Shown: positions 8,799 through 17,757, counted from the stretch's first letter. The stretch: DNA of 64,000 nt from Vibrio tubiashii (GCF_028551255.1 NZ_CP117029.1:1674001-1738000); one strand, 5' to 3'. The notes: generated by a model not told the origin, from the sequence alone. Numbers and translations: made by a program.

Positions 8799-9906
8799 TC
8801 TTATTGTTTTCGGTGAAGACTTTGGCGGTTTGCCATCAAGTACTCAACACCTAGTAACTCGTTTGGCTAAGCAGCGTAAAGTACTGTGGGTAAATTCGAT
8901 TGGCCTGCGTCAACCAAAACTGACGATGCACGATTTCAAGCGAGCAGCCAACAAGCTATTAGGTAGAAGTAAGGGGGGCTTTAGTCGCGATAACGAACAA
9001 CCGTCGAATATCAGTGTCGTTAACCTAAAAACGATTCCAGCACCTCGTTCTTGGTTTGCACGTCAAATAGCGAAAACGATGATCTGCTCTCAGTTGAAAC
9101 CCGTGATTAAGAAGCTTGGGTTAAACAAGCCCATCTTATGGAGTTCGCTTCCAACGACTGCTGATCTGTGTGGAACACTGGGTGAATCTGCCATTGTTTA
9201 TTATTGTGGCGATGATTTTTCATCTCTTGCAGGTGTTGACCACGACGTAGTGGCAACGCACGAAAGCAAACTTGTCGAACATGCAGATTTAATTCTCGCG
9301 GCGAGTGCAAAACTACTGACTAAATTCCCTCAGTCTAAAACACATTATCTTCCTCATGGGGTCGATACGCATCTGTTCAGCACTCCAGTGAGTCGTGCCA
9401 TCGACTTACCTTCAGCAGAAAATAAAATTGCTGGTTTCTATGGCAGTTTGTCTAACTGGTTAGATTACGAACTTATTGAGCAAGTTTGCTTAGCCAATCC
9501 AACTTGGCAGTTCGCGTTTATCGGCCCATTGGAACTGCCGTCTAATCCTTTGCCAAAATTGCCTAACGTTCACTACCTTGGCCCAAAACCTCATAGTGAA
9601 CTGCCAGGTTACAGCCAACATTGGGATGTTAGCCTATTGCCATTTAGATCTAATGGGCAAATCGCCTCATGCAGTCCGTTAAAACTGCTTGAGTATTTAG
9701 CAGCAGGAAGCTCGGTTATTGCGACGCCCTTCCCTGCACTTTCTCCATATAGAGAGCAAGTCAAAGTAGTGACTAACGCTCAGCAGTTTACGGACGCCTT
9801 AAATGGCCTAGATTTAGATTCAAGCATTGGTGAGCAGCAATCTCTTGCATCGGAAAGCTGGGATGCTCGTACAGTTAAGCTTAATAGTATGTTGGAGTCA
9901 TTATGA
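8791..9906 (+). CDS. sypN: Glycosyltransferase SypN (GT-B fold)
   Basis: A 371-residue glycosyltransferase beginning MRDLIVFGEDFGGLPSSTQHL. The fold is GT1/GT4-like: an N-terminal half with LPHGVDTHLF at the domain junction, and a C-terminal half with VSLLPFRSNGQIASCSPLKLLEYLAAGSSVIATP as the donor site, similar to TuaH-type enzymes. ATG 8791 is preferred because GAGG lies at 8779-8782 with correct spacing. In-frame ATG 8776 and TTG 8755 lack such a site. It overlaps sypM at its start and sypO at its end. Confidence 0.78.
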   Translation: MRDLIVFGEDFGGLPSSTQHLVTRLAKQRKVLWVNSIGLRQPKLTMHDFKRAANKLLGRSKGGFSRDNEQPSNISVVNLKTIPAPRSWFARQIAKTMICSQLKPVIKKLGLNKPILWSSLPTTADLCGTLGESAIVYYCGDDFSSLAGVDHDVVATHESKLVEHADLILAASAKLLTKFPQSKTHYLPHGVDTHLFSTPVSRAIDLPSAENKIAGFYGSLSNWLDYELIEQVCLANPTWQFAFIGPLELPSNPLPKLPNVHYLGPKPHSELPGYSQHWDVSLLPFRSNGQIASCSPLKLLEYLAAGSSVIATPFPALSPYREQVKVVTNAQQFTDALNGLDLDSSIGEQQSLASESWDARTVKLNSMLESL

Positions 9907-11333
9907 ATGAGCTAAAAATGAGGTTCATCGTCATACTCAACTCAGCATGGCGACAGCGCTACGTAATCGTAGTACCTATTCTCATCCTTCCTTTTGTTGG
10001 CTACTTCATTGGAAAAGTCGCACCAACAAATTACGTGTCGCATACTTCTATGCTGATACAGGAAACGGCGAAGATGAACCCTTTCCTAGAGGACATCGCT
10101 GTATCAACGATGCTAAAAGAGCGACTCAATGCGCTCAGCACCTTGCTTAAAAGTCGTCACGTATTAACGGCTGTCGCGAAAGAGCATGGTTTGATCGATG
10201 ATACGATGGCTCCTGCTGAGCGAGATTACATCATAAGTAAACTCTCAAGCAGCCTTACTGTGACTCAGCCCGGTAAGGATTTTCTAAAAATTTCGTTAAC
10301 GGCTCCTAATCCAGCAGGGATGAAAGAGCTGTTGGAGTCGATTAGCGAGCACTTTATAGAGCAGCTGCTTGCTCCTGAACGCTCTTCGATTGAAGATTCA
10401 TCTGAGTTCCTGAAGATTCATATTGAAAAGCGCAGAGAAGAGCTGGATATTGCCGAGAATGAGCTTGCCGACTTCAAAAATCGCTACGCTTCCGTCACGC
10501 CAGAAATGCAAAGCCAAGCACTAGGTAGGCTTGCTTCTTTGAAACAAAGCTACGCGGAGAAAAAAGCCGAGCTTGCGGGTGTAGAACGAAGCTTAGGCTC
10601 GCTCGATCAGCAACTATCTAAAACAAATCCAGTGGTCGGTAAAATTGAAGATCAGATCATCGAGATTCGCAGCCAGCTGACGCTTCTTAAAGCAAAGTAC
10701 ACCGAAAGCCACAGTGCCGTTCAAGGTAAAGAACGCGAGTTACGACGCTTGGAGAATGAGCGTTCTATCTTGCTACAAATGGAACAACCGAACATCAGTA
10801 GTGATCAGCTATGGGACATCGCTAGCAGCAACAAGCTCAAAGACCTTGGTGAAGTACAGCCTTTACTGGTAACCCAACTCCAAAGTTTGCAATTAGTTCG
10901 TGGCCGCTATGAATCATTGACTGAGGAGACTAAAAGTCTCAAAGAAATGATCGCTCGATTGGAACAGGAAGCTAATCGCTTTGGGGACAACGCGAAAACC
11001 ATGCACCGCCTAGTGAGAAATGCGGAAATTAAACGTCAGCTCTACGATGAATTGATTCAACGTTACGAGATGGCGCAACTAACCGGATCGTTAGGTGTAT
11101 TCGAGCAAAATAAACGAGTCAAAATTATTGACCTTCCTTATACTCCGAGTCGACCTGCTAACCTTCCTGCGATTGTATTTGTCATCGCTGGATTCGTTGC
11201 TGGCATCGGATTGGGTGCAGGCGTCGCAATCCTTATAGAGCTGTTTGACTCTTCGATTAGACGTAAAGAAGAGATTGAGGTGATCACAAATGCGCCTGTG
11301 ATTACTCATATACCTCGAATCCGTTGCCCCTAA
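9903..11333 (+). CDS. sypO: Wzz-like polysaccharide co-polymerase SypO
   Basis: A 476-residue chain-length regulator. It has a membrane helix near residues 18-36 (YVIVVPILILPFVGYFIG), a long periplasmic coiled coil with several Glu/Lys/Leu-rich helices (about 150-400), and a second membrane helix near 430-460 (AIVFVIAGFVAGIGLGAGVAILIELF). It stops about 15 residues after the second helix and has no Walker motifs, so no BY-kinase domain is fused. It partners SypL and sets polymer length. The start overlaps sypN (ATGA). Confidence 0.82.
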   Translation: MNELKMRFIVILNSAWRQRYVIVVPILILPFVGYFIGKVAPTNYVSHTSMLIQETAKMNPFLEDIAVSTMLKERLNALSTLLKSRHVLTAVAKEHGLIDDTMAPAERDYIISKLSSSLTVTQPGKDFLKISLTAPNPAGMKELLESISEHFIEQLLAPERSSIEDSSEFLKIHIEKRREELDIAENELADFKNRYASVTPEMQSQALGRLASLKQSYAEKKAELAGVERSLGSLDQQLSKTNPVVGKIEDQIIEIRSQLTLLKAKYTESHSAVQGKERELRRLENERSILLQMEQPNISSDQLWDIASSNKLKDLGEVQPLLVTQLQSLQLVRGRYESLTEETKSLKEMIARLEQEANRFGDNAKTMHRLVRNAEIKRQLYDELIQRYEMAQLTGSLGVFEQNKRVKIIDLPYTPSRPANLPAIVFVIAGFVAGIGLGAGVAILIELFDSSIRRKEEIEVITNAPVITHIPRIRCP

Positions 11334-11373
11334 GATTAAGCCTTATCAATCATAAAGATTTTCAATTTGATTA

Positions 11374-11385
11374 TCAGGTTGAGAA
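11374..11385 (-). promoter_or_regulatory. Candidate SypG enhancer upstream of sypP
   Basis: The minus strand reads TTCTCAACCTGA, fitting TTCTCANNNTGA. A near copy, TTTTCAATTTGA, lies on the plus strand at 11359-11370 with one mismatch. It is about 50 bases upstream of the sypP sigma-54 promoter. Confidence 0.62.
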
Positions 11386-11432
11386 CTTACCCAGAAAACA
11401 CATAACACACTGAAATATAAGCACTTAAAATC

Positions 11433-11448
11433 TGGCACACTATGTGCT
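11433..11448 (+). promoter_or_regulatory. Sigma-54 promoter of sypP
   Basis: TGGCAC, five bases, GTGCT. The GG and GC pairs are at the required spacing, with one mismatch in the -12 element. Transcription should start near 11460, about 27 bases before sypP. Confidence 0.8.
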
Positions 11449-11486
11449 CTTACTAACTTAAAGGAATTATTCGTTTAGGAGCTAGT

Positions 11487-12578
11487 ATGAGCACACCTTG
11501 CAAAACAATCATCCATGTGGTCCAACACCTCTCTCCTGGTGGTCTAGAGGCGCTAGCTCTCAATATGCTTGCATTTTCTAACCCACAGCAGAAAGTGCTC
11601 ATCATTAGCCTAGAAGGGACTAAACAAGAATCCATCTCAAAATGGTCCAAACTTGAAGCCGTAAAGAACCAACTTATCTTCTTGAACAAACCATCGGGAT
11701 ACAGTGTTAAAACATTGGTTCAGCTGTTCAGATTATTCCGCACACTCAAACCTAGCGTTGTCCATACTCATCATATTGGACCAATCCTTTATGGCTCGAT
11801 AGCCGCAAGACTTGCAGGTGTTAAGGCGAGAATCCACACTGAACACGACGCATGGCATTTGTCTAACGAGAAACATCGCTCTCTACAAGGCTTTGCTTTA
11901 AAAATAGCGAAACCAAGTATTGTTGCCGATGCGGCTTTAGTCAGAGAGCAAATTCACCGTCACTTCGACTATAAAGACGTGACGGTGATTAAAAACGGCA
12001 TCGATTGTGAGCAGTTCACAACTGGCTCTAAACATCTGGCTCGCCAAGTTGTTGGGCTTCCTGTGGGCAGCACGATTATTGGTAGCGCTGGACGCCTTGA
12101 GAAAGTAAAAGGTCATGACGTGCTGATTGATGCGATGACCCTACTGCCGAATCACATTGAACTAGTGATTGCAGGTGAAGGCAGCCAAAGGAAAAAGCTC
12201 GAAGCACAAGTGAAGGAACTTGGCATGAGCCATAGAGTCACCTTTTTAGGTCTTGTCGATGACATGGTTCGATTCTATCAAGCATTGGATCTGTTCTGCC
12301 TTCCCTCACGTAGTGAAGGCTTCCCACTTTCAACATTAGAGGCCCAATCATGTGACATTGTCACTTTGGCAAGTAACGTGGGAGCCACAGGTGAGACACT
12401 CTGCCCAATTACAGGGAGCCTATTTGAGAGTGAAAACCCGCAAGCACTCGCTTCTAGTGTCCTCACTGCCCTTGAGCTACACCACAACGACTCTCCGCGT
12501 GACTTTGTACTTCACAACAATGACATCAGAGACATGATGAGAGCTTATGAAATGTTGGCAGAGGAGAAAAGCGCATGA
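11487..12578 (+). CDS. sypP: Glycosyltransferase SypP (GT-B fold)
   Basis: A 363-residue GT4-type glycosyltransferase, first gene of the sigma-54 unit sypP-sypR. Landmarks are the N-terminal LSPGGLEALALNML, the junction VIKNGIDCEQF, GSAGRLEKVKGHDVLIDAM, and the donor-binding LFCLPSRSEGFPLSTLEAQSCDIVTLASNVG. The start has an AGGAGC-type ribosome site (TTTAGGAGCTAGTATG). It overlaps sypQ by four bases. Confidence 0.82.
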   Translation: MSTPCKTIIHVVQHLSPGGLEALALNMLAFSNPQQKVLIISLEGTKQESISKWSKLEAVKNQLIFLNKPSGYSVKTLVQLFRLFRTLKPSVVHTHHIGPILYGSIAARLAGVKARIHTEHDAWHLSNEKHRSLQGFALKIAKPSIVADAALVREQIHRHFDYKDVTVIKNGIDCEQFTTGSKHLARQVVGLPVGSTIIGSAGRLEKVKGHDVLIDAMTLLPNHIELVIAGEGSQRKKLEAQVKELGMSHRVTFLGLVDDMVRFYQALDLFCLPSRSEGFPLSTLEAQSCDIVTLASNVGATGETLCPITGSLFESENPQALASSVLTALELHHNDSPRDFVLHNNDIRDMMRAYEMLAEEKSA

Positions 12579-13762
12579 TCGATTTACTACTCACGATTCT
12601 ATTTGTTGTCAGCTGCCTTTTGGTTATCTATCACCATGTTGGCTACCCAGCGCTGCTTTCTTGGTACTCGAAGCAGCACCCTTTTAAAACGATAGATCAC
12701 CGTAGTCGTGGATTCAAAAGTATTAAAGGGGACAGAGCTTGCGCAACCATCACGATTTTGGTTCCCGCATTCAATGAGGAGCAATGGATCGCAGACAAAA
12801 TTCGTAATCTGTCTTCGCTCGATTATCCAAAAAACAAATACAAGGTCATCATTGCCTGCGATGGCTGTACTGACAACACTGTCTCAATAGCGGAGCAAAC
12901 CATTCAAGAAGCAATTTGTTCAGATACTCACTTCGAGATCAGAGCCTTCGAATCCAATCGTGGCAAAGTTGCGGTCGTCAACGAACAAATGAAGACCATC
13001 ACAAGTGACATTACTGCGTTGAGCGATGTTTCAGCTCTCATTTCAATTGATGCATTATGGGTTGCCAACAAACATTTTCATAATGAACAGGTTGGCGTGG
13101 TCAATGGCCACTACCAGCTGTTCAAACCGGGTAATGAAGGCGAAGCATGCTATTGGCAATATCAGAGTAAACTCAAGATGCGCGAAGCGACCTTAGGTTC
13201 TACTCTAGGCGCACACGGAGCTTTCTACCTGTTTAGAACTCACCTGTTTGAATCAATGAGCACGGACACTATCAATGATGACTTTATGATTCCTATGTCG
13301 ATCGTGCGTAAAGGTTACGTCGCAGAGTATGAGCCTCAGATGGTTGCACTAGAGATGGAGGCAACAAACGAAAAAGACGACTTTAGCAGAAGACTGCGTA
13401 TTTCCGCAGGTAACATGCAACAAGCTATCGAACTTTGTGAAATGTTTTTACCAAAGTACAAAGGCGTTGCGTTTGCATTCTTTTCTGGAAAAGGGTTAAG
13501 ACTCATCACCCCTTACCTACTGATCTTCTGCTTAATCAGTTCAATTGTCATGATGGACAACCCGCTCTTCATGGCAGCATTGATCGCCCAAATCGCGCTC
13601 TATTCACTAGCAGTACTTAGTCATCAATTGCCACACATTTTTAGTCATAAAGCCTGCAAACTGCTGCTTTATATCGTTGCAGGTCACTGTGCAAATTTCA
13701 TCGGTGGTATGCGTTACCTATTCGGTCTTGAATCAGGAAAATGGTCTCGCGTAGGCCAATAA
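12575..13762 (+). CDS. sypQ: Membrane glycosyltransferase family 2 SypQ
   Basis: A 395-residue GT2 enzyme anchored by an N-terminal membrane helix (about 4-20) and a cluster of hydrophobic helices after residue 305. The GT-A core starts at TILVPAFNEEQWIADKI, with IACDGCTDNTVSIAEQ and LSDVSALISIDALWV following. The typical acidic metal-binding region appears as DVSAL rather than DADT. Such integral GT2 proteins often act on polyprenyl substrates or couple synthesis with export. The start overlaps sypP (ATGA). Confidence 0.8.
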   Translation: MIDLLLTILFVVSCLLVIYHHVGYPALLSWYSKQHPFKTIDHRSRGFKSIKGDRACATITILVPAFNEEQWIADKIRNLSSLDYPKNKYKVIIACDGCTDNTVSIAEQTIQEAICSDTHFEIRAFESNRGKVAVVNEQMKTITSDITALSDVSALISIDALWVANKHFHNEQVGVVNGHYQLFKPGNEGEACYWQYQSKLKMREATLGSTLGAHGAFYLFRTHLFESMSTDTINDDFMIPMSIVRKGYVAEYEPQMVALEMEATNEKDDFSRRLRISAGNMQQAIELCEMFLPKYKGVAFAFFSGKGLRLITPYLLIFCLISSIVMMDNPLFMAALIAQIALYSLAVLSHQLPHIFSHKACKLLLYIVAGHCANFIGGMRYLFGLESGKWSRVGQ

Positions 13763-13772
13763 GGAGATTATT

Positions 13773-14411
13773 ATGAGCAACGTATCAACACACATTTCAA
13801 TTTGGTTAGCAAAACGTCTGTTTGACCTATTTGGCGCGCTATTTGGCTTGTTACTGCTTTCTCCAGTCATGCCTTTTATCGCACTGGCGATAAAACTAAG
13901 CTCTCCTGGTCCTGTTTTTTACAAGCAATTGAGAGTCGGTAAATCAACACCAGAAAAGATGGTGTTTTTTGAAATCATTAAGTTTCGCACCATGTATCAA
14001 GATGCCGAGCAACGCACTGGTGCTGTATGGGCGACAGAAAACGATCCAAGAATCACCCCAGTTGGACGCTTCCTACGTAAAACGCGCCTAGATGAGATTC
14101 CTCAGTTGTTTAATGTGGTTATGGGTGAAATGTCATTAATTGGCCCTCGTCCAGAACGACCAAGCTTTTACAGCAAACTTGAGAATGCAATCCCTTACTT
14201 TGCTGACAGAACTTACGGTGTCATGCCTGGGATCACAGGGTTAGCGCAAGTAAACCAAGGTTACGATACTTGTATTGATGATGTTCGTAGAAAAGTTGGC
14301 TATGACCATAGTTACGCACTTTCATTGTGCTCAATGAAGTCATGGTTAAGCATGGATATGAGCATTATCACGAAAACCATCGTGGTTATGTTTGATGGTC
14401 GAGGACAATAG
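13773..14411 (+). CDS. sypR: Initiating undecaprenyl-phosphate sugar phosphotransferase SypR
   Basis: A 212-residue bacterial sugar transferase of the small monotopic PglC/WcaJ-C type. It should load the first sugar-phosphate onto undecaprenyl phosphate. An N-terminal re-entrant hydrophobic helix (LFDLFGALFGLLLLSPVMPFIA) is followed by KLSSPGPVFYKQLRVGK, FEIIKFRTM and TRLDEIPQLFNVVMGEMSLIGPRPE, the catalytic and phosphate-binding motifs of the family. The ATG has AGGAG at good spacing, ten bases after sypQ. It is the last gene of the locus; I see no clear terminator after it before the tRNAs. Confidence 0.88.
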   Translation: MSNVSTHISIWLAKRLFDLFGALFGLLLLSPVMPFIALAIKLSSPGPVFYKQLRVGKSTPEKMVFFEIIKFRTMYQDAEQRTGAVWATENDPRITPVGRFLRKTRLDEIPQLFNVVMGEMSLIGPRPERPSFYSKLENAIPYFADRTYGVMPGITGLAQVNQGYDTCIDDVRRKVGYDHSYALSLCSMKSWLSMDMSIITKTIVVMFDGRGQ

Positions 14412-14529
14412 CCGATAACGGGCCGAGATATGTACGTGATTTAATGCACATTTTTTAACTGGCAATGCGTAAAACAACAACAATTCGATTAGTTATAAAG
14501 CAAACGAGTAAAAATCGAAGAAAATGCGC

Positions 14530-14558
14530 TTGCACGATTGAATAACTCTCGGTAACAT
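14530..14558 (+). promoter_or_regulatory. Sigma-70 promoter of the tRNA-Val genes
   Basis: TTGCAC (14530-14535) and TAACAT (14553-14558) are 17 bases apart. A C-rich stretch follows near the expected start at about 14565, as is usual for stringently controlled stable RNA promoters. It lies about 14 bases before the first tRNA. Confidence 0.6.
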
Positions 14559-14578
14559 CCCTCTCGTTCTTAAGGAAT

Positions 14579-14655
14579 GGGTCCGTAGCTCAGTTGGTTA
14601 GAGTACTACCTTGACATGGTAGGGGTCGGCGATTCGAGTTCGCCCGGACCCACCA
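14579..14655 (+). tRNA. tRNA-Val (anticodon GAC), copy 1
   Basis: A 77-base cloverleaf. Acceptor stem GGGTCCG/CGGACCC, D arm GCTC-GAGT, anticodon stem CTACC/GGTAG with loop TTGACAT (anticodon GAC), T arm with TTCGAGT, and an encoded CCA end. It reads GUC and GUU valine codons. Confidence 0.97.
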
Positions 14656-14691
14656 CTCCTTAAAGCATTCAGTTGCAAAGAACATAAATTT

Positions 14692-14768
14692 GGGTCCGTA
14701 GCTCAGTTGGTTAGAGTACTACCTTGACATGGTAGGGGTCGGCGATTCGAGTTCGCCCGGACCCACCA
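14692..14768 (+). tRNA. tRNA-Val (anticodon GAC), copy 2
   Basis: Identical in sequence to the copy at 14579, with encoded CCA, 36 bases downstream and probably co-transcribed with it. Tandem valine GAC tRNAs are also seen in Escherichia coli (valV-valW). Confidence 0.97.
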
Positions 14769-14792
14769 AATTTAGTCCTTCAGGACGATCGC

Positions 14793-14817
14793 AAAGCCCG
14801 CTTCAAGCGGGCTTTGT
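14793..14817 (+). terminator. Rho-independent terminator after the tRNA pair
   Basis: AAAGCCCGC, loop TTCAA, GCGGGCTTT, then TGTT. Nine-base-pair GC-rich stem with a short T tail ending the tRNA transcript. Confidence 0.85.
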
Positions 14818-14844
14818 TATATCTATAACTTCCTAAATCAATAG

Positions 14845-16179
14845 CTAGACTTTTGGAAACTTCAGTGTGACTGAAAGACCGACCTTCTCATATAGATACT
14901 CATCCCTTAGCTCTAAGGTGCCTCCCATTCTCTTGGTGGCAGCTGCGACTAAACTTAACCCGAGCCCATTGCCTTCTGTATTTCTGCTACTGTCGCTGCG
15001 GTAGAATTTTTGGCATAGGTGGGTTAATTCTTTTTCTCCTACTCCGCCACTTTGATCCGCTACGGTAATTTCTACACTGTCTGCTTTCTCTGCTGAAGAG
15101 ATTCGAATCGTGTTGCCCGCTTGATTGAACTTACAGGCGTTATCGATCAAATTGGACACTACCTGCATCATTAATTCTTGGCTGGCTTTAATTTGGTGTT
15201 TCGGATCAATGTTCAACTCTAGGTTTAACTTATTGTCTTCTAGAACAGGCTCGTACAGTTCTGCCGCGCACTCGACTAACTGTTGAAGATTGACAGCACT
15301 TTTAGTTATCTGTTCTCCATTGAACTCAAGTCGGCTTATTCGCAGCAGCTGATTAAAGGTATTAAGAAGATTTGCTACCATTTGCTCTACTTCTTCAAGC
15401 TCTGAGTGACTCTCAGAAAGTTGCTGAATTCGATGATAAATCGACGTAAGCGGAGTTCTTAAGTCATGCGCAATGTTGTTTGCTTGCTGCTTAGTCATCT
15501 CTGTCGACTGTGCAAGGCGATCTAACATCATATTCAGTTCTGAAATGGTCTCTGACAGCGGCCCTTCTAGGTTTTCATTGGGGATTCTAAGATGTAAATC
15601 GTTGTCTTTAGTTATGCTGTTACTCGCGGCGTTTATATCAGTCAGTCGAGTTTTAATGCTGTTTATCATGAAGTAAGCAATGACAAACCCAACGATCATC
15701 AACGCTCCAACTGCGTAAATGATCCCATTAATCAGCTGGGTTTGTTGAGTAAAGAAGGCATCTTCTACTCGAACTTCTAGTGTCCGCCATCCATCCCCTT
15801 CGGGAAGGTAAGTCTCAACGCTGACGTAATCAGACTCTTCATTCTCCTGAACATAAAATTCAATCCCAAATTCCATGTCTCCAGTAGATTCATAGGCATC
15901 TAGCTTTTTCAATTCTTGGTCTGTGATATGCTCTTTGAAAACGTAGCTAAAGATAGCCTCGTGATCGGCTCGCAGAACCTTCTTGGTTTCCTCTGGGCCC
16001 AACTCTTCCCATAGCTCATACACGTAGTTAGCTTCAGAAGCCACAATGGGCAAAACACTATTATCAATGAACCAGGCATAGATACTGGTACGCATCACGA
16101 TCAGCAACACAATCGCCGCCACGACTAGCATGGCATATAAGTTTAGAAAACGGCGGAAAGGATCATTTAGCCAATTCAC
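14845..16179 (-). CDS. Two-component sensor histidine kinase (CarS/PhoQ-like class)
   Basis: A 444-residue membrane kinase. A first membrane helix (about 13-33) is followed by a periplasmic domain of about 110 residues rich in acidic residues (EELGPEETKKV, QENEESDY) and a second helix near 150-172. Then come HAMP, a dimerisation/phospho-acceptor region NNIAHDLRTPLTSIYHRI, and an HATPase domain with NLIDNACKFN and EGNGLGLSLV. The acidic sensor domain would suit divalent cation or cationic peptide sensing, as in PhoQ-type kinases; that is inference. The start overlaps the regulator gene by four bases. Confidence 0.82.
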   Translation of the reverse strand: MNWLNDPFRRFLNLYAMLVVAAIVLLIVMRTSIYAWFIDNSVLPIVASEANYVYELWEELGPEETKKVLRADHEAIFSYVFKEHITDQELKKLDAYESTGDMEFGIEFYVQENEESDYVSVETYLPEGDGWRTLEVRVEDAFFTQQTQLINGIIYAVGALMIVGFVIAYFMINSIKTRLTDINAASNSITKDNDLHLRIPNENLEGPLSETISELNMMLDRLAQSTEMTKQQANNIAHDLRTPLTSIYHRIQQLSESHSELEEVEQMVANLLNTFNQLLRISRLEFNGEQITKSAVNLQQLVECAAELYEPVLEDNKLNLELNIDPKHQIKASQELMMQVVSNLIDNACKFNQAGNTIRISSAEKADSVEITVADQSGGVGEKELTHLCQKFYRSDSSRNTEGNGLGLSLVAAATKRMGGTLELRDEYLYEKVGLSVTLKFPKV

Positions 16180-16862
16180 GAGCGGTCCTCCATGACGTAG
16201 CCAGCCCCTCTCACGGTGTGCAATAGCGGCTTGTAACCATCAAGATCAATTTTCTTTCGTAATCGACTAATATGGACATCAATGACATTGGTTTGCGGAT
16301 CAAAATGATGATTCCAAACTTTCTCCAGCAGCATAGTTCGTGTCACGATGCGGCCTTTATTTTCCATTAAATAGAGTAAAATTTGATATTCACGAGTGTT
16401 GAGAACTATGTCTACCTCTCCCCGCTTTGCCTTTCGGGTATATGTATCTAAAGAGAGAGAATCTAGCTTTAGCTCGGTGTTGTTTGCTTGAGATTGCGAT
16501 TCACTTGGTCTTCGTGCCAGCACTTCTATTCTCGCCAGCAACTCGGTATAAGCGTAAGGTTTAACTAAGTAGTCGTCTCCCCCACTTCTTAGTCCTTTAA
16601 CGCGCTCCTCAACGCTATCCAATGCGCTGAGCACCAATACAGGGGTTTGGTTACCACCCGCTCTTAGCGCCTGAATCATCTGAAGACCATCCATTTCAGG
16701 CATCATGCGATCGCAAATAATAACGTCGTAGTCATTTTGCAAAGCACAAATCAAACCCAACTTTCCGTTCTCGGCTCGATCAGTCTGGTGCCCGGATTGC
16801 TCTAAGCTATGACTCAGAAAACGCGATTGTTCTACGTTATCTTCTACTAATAAAATTTTCAT
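16176..16862 (-). CDS. OmpR-family response regulator (CarR/PhoP-like)
   Basis: A 228-residue regulator with an N-terminal receiver (MKILLVEDNVEQSRFL; acceptor Asp in DVIICDRMMPEMDG; KPYAY) and a C-terminal winged helix with NTREYQILLYLMENKGRIVTRTMLLEKVWNHHFDP and TVRGAGYVM. It pairs with the adjacent kinase. Together with the PepSY-like gene upstream it resembles the calcium-responsive carRS region of Vibrio cholerae in layout, but I cannot confirm orthology. Confidence 0.85.
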   Translation of the reverse strand: MKILLVEDNVEQSRFLSHSLEQSGHQTDRAENGKLGLICALQNDYDVIICDRMMPEMDGLQMIQALRAGGNQTPVLVLSALDSVEERVKGLRSGGDDYLVKPYAYTELLARIEVLARRPSESQSQANNTELKLDSLSLDTYTRKAKRGEVDIVLNTREYQILLYLMENKGRIVTRTMLLEKVWNHHFDPQTNVIDVHISRLRKKIDLDGYKPLLHTVRGAGYVMEDRS

Positions 16863-16900
16863 AACTCAAACTCCGAGCGACCAGCCTAGCTGCATGACAT

Positions 16901-17536
16901 TTAAGATTGTTGTTGTGGACCAACTTCTAGCAATTCTAAGTCATTGGCAGCGTTAATAGAATGCGCATTGTCGTAGAAGTTTTCTTCATACATACCAAAT
17001 TCAAACTCGATATTGCCCTCATCATTGAAAAACATCTCTTGCATATCGACCTTTTCAGTATCAATCACTTTTAATGTTTTAGCGTCAATAACGAGCAAGG
17101 TTGATAGAGGCTCATCGTAACTTTCTTTGAGCTCAACCATGTAGATGGTTCCCAGTTCTGGCACTAAATCCGAATGCGCTGAGACAATGAGCCCTTGATG
17201 CGTCTTACCAACTTGCGCAAGGACCTCTTGAAGTGAAAAGTTAACTTTTTGAATCGTTTGGGTAACGTCTTTACCGCTTGTTGCATCAAAGAAAATGGTG
17301 TCTTGCTCTGCTTGTTGCTTTGCAGTGGCAACGTAGAGAAACCGACCATCTTCTTGTTCAATCAATTCAATAGAATCATAGCTAGCAGGGCTGAGCGTTT
17401 TAATCTGACTAAGCGCTTTTTCTGCGCTCATAGTAGGCAGAAGATTAGCTTTGTTTGAATCTTCCATGGAGTTCGCCATAGCGCTAAAGCCAATCATGCT
17501 GCCAATCAAGATGCTAAGTGTAGTAAGTTTTTTCAT
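16901..17536 (-). CDS. Secreted PepSY-like protein, upstream of the two-component genes
   Basis: A 211-residue exported protein with a clear signal peptide (MKKLTTLSILIGSMIGFSAMANS). The mature part has two alternating helix/strand units, around SAEKALSQIKTLSPASYDSIELIEQEDGRFLYVATAK and FSLQEVLAQVGKTHQGLIVSAHSDLVPELGTIYMVEL. These look like tandem PepSY-type folds. The acidic C terminus (EMFFNDEGNIEFEFGMYEENFYDN) could bind cations. I chose ATG 17536 because AGGAA lies just upstream and the signal peptide starts there; a longer in-frame start at 17593 is not convincing. It is probably first in an operon with the regulator and kinase, 38 bases away, and may modulate the kinase. Confidence 0.7.
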   Translation of the reverse strand: MKKLTTLSILIGSMIGFSAMANSMEDSNKANLLPTMSAEKALSQIKTLSPASYDSIELIEQEDGRFLYVATAKQQAEQDTIFFDATSGKDVTQTIQKVNFSLQEVLAQVGKTHQGLIVSAHSDLVPELGTIYMVELKESYDEPLSTLLVIDAKTLKVIDTEKVDMQEMFFNDEGNIEFEFGMYEENFYDNAHSINAANDLELLEVGPQQQS

Positions 17537-17757
17537 AATCTTATTCCTGCTGTTGGTTAAGTTCGGAATTAGATTAATCAAAGGAGCTAACACCTTTCTA
17601 AACTCAAGATTAAATATTTGTCATCTAACTGGGGTGCCTTATCAATCATCATTTCAGCTTCCCCCCTCACGTATAAATAACGTTAATTAAATACCCTACT
17701 TAACTGTTTCCTTTCAGAATTACCCCGTACATACAAAGAGACGCAGGAGAAACAAGA

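Noticed and set aside
14579..14768. tRNA-Val genes as an island attachment site
   Set aside because: Both copies are complete with CCA and I see no integrase or duplicated 3' fragment downstream.
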